Assembly: GCA_019671135.1 (NCBI GenBank)
Contig: JAHRHY010000006.1
Location: 2,046,001 to 2,110,000, forward strand
Length of the DNA stretch: 64,000 nucleotides
Origin: Linnemannia hyalina
Taxonomy: Eukaryota > Mortierellomycota > Mortierellomycetes > Mortierellales > Mortierellaceae
Direction: 5' to 3'
The notes beneath the pieces are model-generated. The model ran no database searches. It was not told the DNA's origin and saw only the letters and a list, made by a program, of their open reading frames with translations. Shown piece by piece: positions 56,700 through 64,000 of the stretch. Position numbers and translations under genes: made by a program. The first letter of the stretch is position 1. The number at the start of each line of letters is the position of its first letter.

Positions 56700-57136
56700 A
56701 TAAATAAATAAATAAGCAAAAAACTCTCCTCATTCCTATCAATTAAAGAGCCATCGACTGCAACAATCCGACGCATCGCTGCAAGTTGTTTCGTGTTCTG
56801 CATGTCTTAGCGCCCCTGTATATTATTTTGCTCTCGACCATCTGCATAACTAAAATGCGTGCACCATAGCATTGTTGTTGAATGGAACTTTCTATAGTTC
56901 TTTTCACCCACACATGTAGCGAGGTTTTTTACTTTTTGCCCACCCACCGCCCCACTTCGCTATTCTTTCCCCTTTTCTTTTTTCCTTTTCCTTTTTCTTT
57001 CTTATTCCTCCTCTCTTCCCTACTTTTCACTCACCTTCACTCTCCCTCCCACCCAGTCCTTTCCTCTCATTCACCTGCATCAAGACAACGCTCGCATCCT
57101 TTTCTTCTCCTTCTCATTAGCCATCGCCACACAGGA
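56700..57136. other. Intergenic, pyrimidine-rich leader
   Basis: AATA repeats at 56700-56715 and a very pyrimidine-rich tract (56930-57120) before the ATG at 57137. No gene recognised. Confidence 0.4.
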
Positions 57137-58517
57137 ATGACTAAAGAAAACGACACTCAGGAACAAGTATAGGCACTGCGCTCAGTCAACAGGAACCTCC
57201 CTCCTTCTGCTATCCTACCCACCTACCACGACGAGATATTCCATGTCGACACAATTGTCGACCCCAAGACCCAAAAGCGAGTCGTTCTCTGGGACGATAT
57301 CCTCCAGGCGTTTGAGGATGCAGTTCAAATTTGACACGACCTCAGGGCGTATGTAATTTTACTTCAATTGGTTAGTCGGGTTGACAATGTCAAAAAGTCA
57401 TGCAAAAAAAAGCTGAGCTTGTATCTCCTACACTTAAATAATGAATTGGCTGCAGCCTCGAATCACGTAGGATTGCTGCCATTCCAAACATTGTCTTGGA
57501 TGTCGTAGTTGTTGATCCATCGACCGACATGAAGATCGTATCTCCAGCGAACGTCCCAAAGGAGACAGCCTCTCTGCCACCGCGAGGGGAGGATATCGAG
57601 GACAGGATGACTGTTGTGACGCAGACTCAGGAAATCACTTCCAACTCTGCAGTCTGACGAAACCCAGTTTACGGCCATGAGAATACGGCGATGGACAACT
57701 ATTCTCATATCGACCACCCAGCTTTTCGCACCGCAAGCATTGCTGGATAATCAAACACCAACCATCAAAGACATCCCAGTGCTTCCATTTTCAAGCAATG
57801 GCCGCGGACTTTCTTCACGAGCACTTCAGAGCAAGAGTGCAACAACCAAAGCGTTGGAGGAGAGGGACCTAGTCCAGCTGGGCATCAGTGCCAGTCAAGG
57901 AGACAAGGACGCTCAGGTTGCTCTTGGCAATATGTATAGGGATAGTGAGGGCGCTCGACAAGACTATCAAGCAGCGACGGATTGGTACCTTCAAGCTGCC
58001 AACCAGGGCGATGCAAATTCCCAGCGCGAAGTAGGCGTTATCTACTATGAAGGTCTCGGTGTCTCACAGAGCTATTCGATGGCGATGTATTAGTTTCTCA
58101 AGGCCGCCAGCCAAGGAGATCCAAACGCTCAATACAACATCGGCTTTTTGTACAATGGCGGCCAAGGAGTAGAACAGGACTTTGCCCAAGCGATGCAACG
58201 GTTTCTCAAGGCTGCGAAAAAAAGGTTATGCGGATGCTCAAGGCACAGTCGGCTCTTATTACGGCATGGGCGATGGTGTGCTTCAAGATTATTCCCAAGC
58301 AATGGAGTAGTTCCGCAAGGCCACCGATCAAGGAGACGCATACGCTCAGTACAACATCGGCATCACATATACCGGCAGCCTCGGTGTGCCCAAGAACGAC
58401 TAGGAAGCAATGAAGTGGTTCCAAAAAGCAGCTGACCAGGGGCACCCAAATGCACAAAAATGATTGGAGCTGTGCACCAGTGGATCTGATAAGCAGATAT
58501 TCAGAACGCTTAAGTAG
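57137..58517 (+). pseudogene. Decayed Sel1-repeat gene with N-terminal family domain
   Basis: After an in-frame TAG at about 57170 the shared N-terminal domain of the downstream genes is readable (EIFHVDTIVDPKTQKRVVLW, then RRIAAIPNIVLDVVVVDPS after an intron near 57350-57455). VYGHENTAMDNYSHIDHP (about 57665-57720) is the counterpart of the RNPVWGL motif in the 52.8-kb gene. Sel1 repeats follow (DKDAQVALGNMYRD, DANSQREVGVIYYEGLGV, NAQYNIGFLYNGGQGV), with stops at about 58091 and 58308, a frame change in an A run near 58218, and another stop near 58401. The copy links the two architectural types of the cluster. Confidence 0.85.
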
Positions 58518-58785
58518 GCTTTTCAACTGCAAAAAAAAAAAAAAAAACGTGATAAAAACGGTCTGATTTCTATCACTAATAACATTCTTAGTTTCGCGTG
58601 GTGATCGAACTCTACATGATCCAGATGTACCTGAAATGGTCATCCGTACTTGCCACAGGCCACACTTTTTTTTCACTCTTCGTTGCTCTTTTCACTCGCC
58701 ACCACTCTCACTCGTCTCGCCTTTGACCTTGTCCCATACAATTTTCCTTTGAGCGACATTCACTCCCAGCACAAGTTCAATTGCA

Positions 58786-60294
58786 ATGTCATTCACCCCT
58801 CCCAACACTCAGGGCATTCGCCCCATCGACATCAACAACCCCATCTCGTCTCCGCCGCACCCAACCGAGGTGCTCTATGTCGACATCTACACGGACCGCA
58901 TTACAAAGGAAAAAGTCATTCTCTGGGAAGATGTCCGTCTAGCCTTCCACGACGCCCTTCATGTCCGACACAAAGCAAGGGTGGTTCCCTTTATGAAAGA
59001 CGACGACTTCAACACGTAGTCTATGAGCTTGAAGGTTTGACAGCAAAACGAAAGCGGGATTACTTTTTGGTTAACACCTTAAATATCTATTTTCCTCTGC
59101 TCTAGGATAAAGCCGCTTCGAATTGCTGTCATTCTCGGCGAAATACTGGACATTATCGTAGGCAACTCACAAACACCCACGAGCAGCATACTCAAGGCCC
59201 AACATAATAGCAGCACAACGTCCGTTGCCCAACATTCCAGCGATGACAACGAACCGCAAAAGTCCAAGGAAATCCCTCCTCTTGCCAATGAGGCCTCTAC
59301 TCTCGCCGACATCTCCCTTCCAACAAAACATGTTCTCAGTCGGAGAGACATTGCCGCTCTGGTCGCTCTTGGAGGCAAATACATGGAATACCAGGACTAC
59401 CAAGCTGCCATGGAATGCTACCTCAAGGTCGCCGACCAAGGTTTTGTTGACGTCCAGTACAACATCGGCCATATGTACTGTGAAGGCAAAGGCGTTCCCC
59501 AGGACTTTACCAAAGCGATGGAGTGGTACCGCATGGCCGCCGATCAAAGAGACGCAAAAGCTCAGTTCAACATCGGTGTCATGTACGAAGTAGGCAAAGG
59601 CGTTCCCCAGGACTTTTCCAAAGCGATGGAGTGGTACCGCATGGCCGCCAATCAAGGAAACGCAGAAGCTCAGTTCAACATCGGCCTTATGTACGACGAA
59701 GGCAAGGGCGTTCCCCTGGACTTTGCCAAATCGATGGAGTGGTACCGCATGGCCGCCAATCAAGGAAACGCAGAAGCTCAGTTCAACATCGGCCTTATGT
59801 ACGACGAAGGCAAGGGCGTTCCCCTGGACTTTGCCAAATCGATGGAGTGGTACCGCAAGGCCGCCGATCAAGGAAACGCAGACGCTCAGTACACAATCGG
59901 TGTCATGTACCTCGAAGGCAAAGGCGTTCCCCAGGACTTTGCCAAAGCGATGGAGTGGTACCGCATGGCGGCCGATCAAGGACACGCAAAGGCTCAGTAC
60001 AACATCGGTGGCATGTATAACGTAGGAAAAGGCGTTCCCCAGGACTTTGCCAAAGCGATGGCGTGGTACCGCATGGCCGCCGATCAAGGACAGGCAGACG
60101 CCCAGTACAACATCGGGATCATGAATATCAAAGGCCAAGGTGTGACTGAGAGCTACTCGGAAGCCAGAAAGTGGTTCCAAAAAGCGGTTGACCAGGGGCA
60201 CCCGAATGTACAAAATTGGTTGGAGTTGTCCAAAATGGGATCTATACTCGCCGAAGCGATGGCTATTTTATCAGGCTCTTCAAGTGAAGAATGA
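58786..60294 (+). CDS. Sel1-repeat protein with conserved N-terminal domain
   Basis: Two exons (58786-59015, 59106-60294) give 472 residues. The N-terminal domain (about residues 25-95: TEVLYVDIYTDRITKEK, LWEDVRLAFHDALHVRHK, VVPFMKDDDF, then IKPLRIAVILGEILDIIV after the intron) is shared with two neighbours and unknown to me. A Ser/Thr-rich linker leads to about eight Sel1 repeats from residue 170, of which two successive ones are almost identical in DNA (59620-59727 and 59728-59835). The donor reads GTAGTC instead of the GTACGT of the paralogue at 60.5 kb because one base is lost; if splicing fails, a TAG ends translation at once. No signal peptide. Probable intracellular scaffold (inference). 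Confidence 0.82.
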
Positions 60295-60491
60295 AGTATC
60301 AAATCGCCAAAAAATAAATGTGATATTAAAAACGACCTTATTTGATTCCAGATGTACCTGAAATTATAATCCTCCACACTTGCTTTTTTTGCTAAGGCAG
60401 GACTTTTTCCTCTTTCCACTCGCCACCATGTCCTTGGCCCATACAATTTTTCCTTTGAGCGACATTCACATCCAGCACAAGTTCAATTGCA

Positions 60492-63400
60492 ATGTCATTC
60501 ACACCTCCCAACACTCAGGGCATTCGCTCCATCATCATCAACAACCCCACCTCGTCTCCGCCGCACCCAACCGAGGTGCTCCATGTCGACATCTACACCG
60601 ACCGCATCACAAAGGAAAAGTTCATTCTTTGGGAAGATGTCCGTCTGGTCTTCCACAACGCCCTTCATGTCCGACACAAAACAAGGGTAGTTCCCTTTAT
60701 GAAAGGCGACGACTTCAACACGTACGTCTATGAGCTTGTAGGTTCGACAGCAAAATGAAAGTGAGGTTACTTTCTGACTAACACCATAAATGTCTATTTT
60801 TCTCCGCTCTAGGATAAAGCCGTTTCGAATTGCTGTCATTCCCAGCGAAATACTGGACATTATCATAGGCAGCCCACCAGATACCACCCATCAATTACAG
60901 CGGCGACAGAAGCAGCAGCCATCAGTTCTCTGGCAGATTGAGCAACAAGCAGCGTGGCTCCCAAGGCACAACCCTCTCTCGACAATGCGACCAATATCCG
61001 CTACCCACCCATCAACCTCGGTTTTCAACCCTCGCTTTAGACCATCAGGAAACAATTTTGCCCACGCCCAAAATACGAGACAACAACTCGACGACGCGGC
61101 TGTTCAGGCCCGTAACAAAGAGCTCGCGCGTAAGTACGCCAAAGAAGCGATGACCAAGATTGCTGACATGATGGATCTCGACGCGCTGCACACAAAGGGC
61201 GATGCTGGTCCTGCTGACTTTTGGAAGGCTCTGGAGTGCTACCTTAAGGCTGTCCATCAGAGTCACGCGCATGCTCAGGTCCAAGTTGGCGACCTCTTTT
61301 TTGAAGGCCAAGATGTTTCCAAGGATTCATTCATTGCCATGGGATGGTATCATAAAGCGGCGTTTCAAGGAGACACCAACGCTCAGCGAAAAGTTGAGGC
61401 GCACAGACTGTAAGTGGCATATACGTTGTCCATTGTTACAAGATATATTTTATATATGCTTCAGATTCTCACCAAAAATCTCGTCATCTTCACATGGCTA
61501 TAGCTCTGAACGTCAAAAAACAGCGACACCCGAGACGCCCACGAGCAGCATACTCAAGGCCCAACACAACAGTAGCAAAACGTCCGTTACCCAACCTTCC
61601 AGCGACGACAACGAACCGCAAATGTCCAAGGAGATCCCCCCTCTTACCAATGAGGCCTCTGCTCTCGCCGACATCTCCCTTCCAACAAAGCATGTTGTCA
61701 GTCAGAGTGACATTGACGCTCAGGTTGCTCTTGGAGACAACTATATGGACAGCCAGGACTACCAAGCTGCCATGGAATGCTACCTCAAGGCCGCCAACCA
61801 AGGTTTTGTTGACGCCCAGAACAACATCGGCCATATGTACAGTGAAGGCAAAGGCGTTCCCCAGGACTTTACCAAAGCGATGGAGTGGTACCGCATGGCC
61901 GCCGACCAAGGACACGCCAACGCCCAGGGCAGCATCGGCTTTATGTACTACAATGGCAAGGGCGTTCCCCAGGACTTTGCCAAAGCGATGGAGTGGTACC
62001 GTATGGTCGCCGATCAGGGACACAAAAAAGCTCAGTTCAACGTCGGTGTCATGTACGATCAAGGCAAAGGCATTCCCCAGGACTCTGCCAAAGCGATGGA
62101 GTGGTACAGTATGGCCGCCGATCAGGGACACGCAAAAGCTCAGTACAACATCGGTGTCATGTACGATAAAGGCAAAGGCGTTTCCCAGGACTATACCAAA
62201 GCGATGGAATGGTACCGTATGGCCGCCGATCAAGGTCACGCAGACGCTCAGTACAACATCGGTGTCATGTTCAACATAGGCAATGGCATTTCCCAGGACT
62301 TTGCCAAAGCGGTGGAATGGTTCCGCATGGCCGCTGATCAAGGAGACGCAGACGCTCAATGCTTAATCGGCTTTATGCACAGCAAAGGCAAAGGCATTCC
62401 CCAGGACTCTGCCAAAGCGATGGAATGGTACCGTATGGCCGCCGATCAGGGACACGCAAAAGCTCAGTTCAACGTCGGTGTCATGTACAACAATGGCAAA
62501 GGCATTCCCCAGGACTATGCCAAAGCGATGGAATGGTACCGTATGGCCGCCGATCAAGGACAAGCAGACGCCCAGTACAGCACCGGCTTTATGTACAACA
62601 ATGGCAAAGGCATTCCCCAGGACTCTGCCAAAGCGATGGAGTGGTACCGTATGGCCGCCGATCAAGGACACGCAAAAGCTCAGTTCAACGTCGGTGTCAT
62701 GTACGATCAAGGCAAAGGCGTTTCCCAGGATTATGCCAAAGCGATGGAATGGTACCGTATGGCCGCCGATCAAGGACAAGCAGACGCCCAGTACAGCACC
62801 GGCTTTATGTACAACAATGGCAATGGCGTTTCCCAGGACTCTGCCAAAGCGATGGAATGGTACCGTATGGCCGCCGATCAAGGACACGCAAAAGCTCAGT
62901 ACAACATCGGTGTCATGTACGATAAAGGCAAAGGCGTTTCCCAGGACTTTGCCAAAGCGGTGGAATGGTTCCGCATGGCCGCTGATCAAGGAGACGCAGA
63001 CGCTCAATGCTCAAGCGGCTTTATGCACAGCAAAGGCAAAGGCATTCCCCAGGACTCTGCCAAAGCGATGGAGTGGTACAGTATGGCCGCCGATCAGGGA
63101 CACGCAAAAGCTCAGTACAACATCGGTGTCATGTACGATCAAGGCAAAGGCGTTTCCCGGGACTATGCCAAAGCGATGGAATGGTACCGTATGGCCGCCG
63201 ATCAAGGACAAGCAGACGCCCAGTACAGCACCGGCTTTATGTACAACAATGGCAAAGGCATTCCCCAGGACTCTGCCAAAGCGATGGAGTGGTACCGTAT
63301 GGCCGCCGATCAGGGACACGCAAAAGCTCAGTACAACATCGGTGTCATGTACGATAAAGGCAAAGGCGTTTCCCAGGACTTTGCCAAAGCGATGGAATGG

Positions 63401-64000
63401 TACCGTATGGCCGCCAATCAAGGTCACGCAGACGCTCAGTACAACATCGGTGCCATGTTCAACATAGGCAATGGCGTTCCCCAGGACTTTGCCAAAGCGA
63501 TGGAGTGGTTCCGCATGGCCGCTGATCAAGGAGACGCAGACGCTCAATGCTCAATCGGCTTTATGCACAGCAAAGGCAAAGGCATTCCCCAGGACTCTGC
63601 CAAAGCGATGGAGTGGTACCGTATGGCCGCTGATCAGGGACACGCAAAAGCTCAGTTCAACGTCGGTGTCATGTACGATAAAGGCAAAGGCGTTTCCCAG
63701 GACTATACCAAAGCGATGGAATGGTACCGTATGGTCGCCGATCAAGGACACGCAGACGCTCAGTACAACATCGGTGTCATGTTCAACATAGGCTATGGCG
63801 TTCCCCAGGACTTTGCCAAAGCGATGGAGTGGTTCCGCATGGCCGCCGATCAAGGAGACGCAGACGCCCAGTACAAAATCGGCATCATGTATACCAACAG
63901 CCAAGGTGTGACCAGGAACGACTCGGATGCCAGAAAGTGGTTCCAAAAGGCGGCTGACCAGGGGAAACCGGATGCGCAAGAATGGTTGAAGGAGCTGTCC
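60492..64000 (+). CDS. Large Sel1-repeat protein, truncated by the window end
   Basis: Exons 60492-60721, 60813-61409 and 61504 to beyond 64000. Exon 1 and the start of exon 2 encode the same N-terminal domain as the 58.8-kb gene. Exon 2 then adds about 180 residues absent from that paralogue, including a Gln/Arg-rich linker and two diverged Sel1-like repeats (ALECYLKAVHQSHAHAQ). Exon 3 begins with a Ser/Pro/Thr-rich linker (TPTSSILKAQHNSS) that matches the paralogue directly, then at least 20 Sel1 repeats of 36 residues, nearly identical in DNA. The reading frame stays open to the last base; the stop is outside the window, but the final repeat (DARKWFQKAADQGKPDAQEW) resembles the C-terminal end of the paralogue, so few residues are missing. 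More than 1100 residues. Long antisense and other-frame open stretches are by-products of the repeats. Confidence 0.85.
61812..63970 (+). repeat. 108-bp tandem array (about 20 Sel1 units)
   Basis: Exact 108-bp period through exon 3 of the last gene. Unit variants recur at larger multiples: CAGTACAGCACCGGC at 62573, 62789 and 63221 (2 and 4 units apart), and GACGCTCAATGC at 62351, 62999 and 63539 (6 and 5 units apart). This points to unequal exchange or conversion of multi-unit blocks, not only single-unit slippage. Confidence 0.95.

Noticed and set aside
59167..60213. 348-codon open frame on the minus strand
   Set aside because: Antisense to the Sel1 repeats of the 58.8-kb gene; a repeat unit without stops in that frame opens it automatically. 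The predicted protein is a periodic FGKVLGNA-type repeat.
61812..63970. Regular repeats considered as a CRISPR array
   Set aside because: The 108-bp units are contiguous and coding, with no unique spacers; the genome is eukaryotic.
61490..63979. Several long minus-strand and alternative plus-strand frames
   Set aside because: Shadows of the 108-bp array; the true frame is the one giving AQ-x-x-IG-x-x-Y Sel1 repeats and continuing from exon 2.

Overview
The window is nuclear DNA from a filamentous fungus. Short GT-AG introns, pyrimidine-rich leaders before ATGs and the mix of families (Sel1-repeat proteins, Crinkler-type NTPase, Fanzor, Crypton, type-B carboxylesterases) point to an early-diverging fungus, most probably Mortierellomycota (Mortierella sensu lato). 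The taxon is inferred from family content only.

Layout. (1) 1-20 kb is a housekeeping block: a coiled-coil protein (1.2-3.0 kb), a decayed Fanzor/TnpB-like gene (5.6-7.0 kb, minus), a FAM192A/PIP30 homologue (7.3-8.6 kb, minus), cystinosin (8.7-10.3 kb, minus), an ER DnaJ membrane protein of the ERdj1/Erj5 type (10.8-12.1 kb, plus), the spliceosomal DEAD-box helicase Prp28/DDX23 (12.3-15.3 kb, minus) and, divergent from it, the mRNA 3'-end endonuclease CPSF73/Ysh1 (15.7-18.8 kb, plus). Exon models for these were rebuilt by hand and add up to whole codon numbers close to the family lengths. (2) 20-25.4 kb holds an intact gene for an unrecognised secreted protein and two degenerate paralogues. 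(3) 26.4-42.4 kb is a duplication zone. A secreted carboxylesterase with an N-terminal C-type-lectin-like domain is followed by a tandem segmental duplication (unit A about 28.3-36.5 kb, unit B about 37.2-40.9 kb). Unit A is longer because it received a 4.2-kb Crypton-like tyrosine-recombinase element and a 236-bp solo LTR; unit B keeps both empty sites. Each unit carries a small beta-trefoil-like gene and pieces of an IBA57-like gene.

(4) 42.8-48 kb is an effector-like locus: a nine-exon PD-(D/E)XK nuclease-like gene (plus) converging on a broken Crinkler-type gene (minus). (5) 48.2-52.2 kb is repeat-rich: a 257-bp tandem repeat, LTR scraps, a Ty3/gypsy integrase fragment and a decayed second carboxylesterase. 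(6) 52.7-64 kb is a family of five Sel1-repeat (HCP-like) genes, three apparently intact and two decayed. The last runs off the window with about 20 nearly identical 36-residue repeats.

The first 20 kb looks stable and conserved, the remainder like a birth-and-death compartment where secreted or effector-like families duplicate, fuse, acquire mobile elements and decay. The most unusual items are the Fanzor relic, the Crypton and LTR insertions with paralogous empty sites, the lectin-esterase fusion, the nuclease/Crinkler pair, and a conserved N-terminal domain joined to expanding Sel1 arrays.
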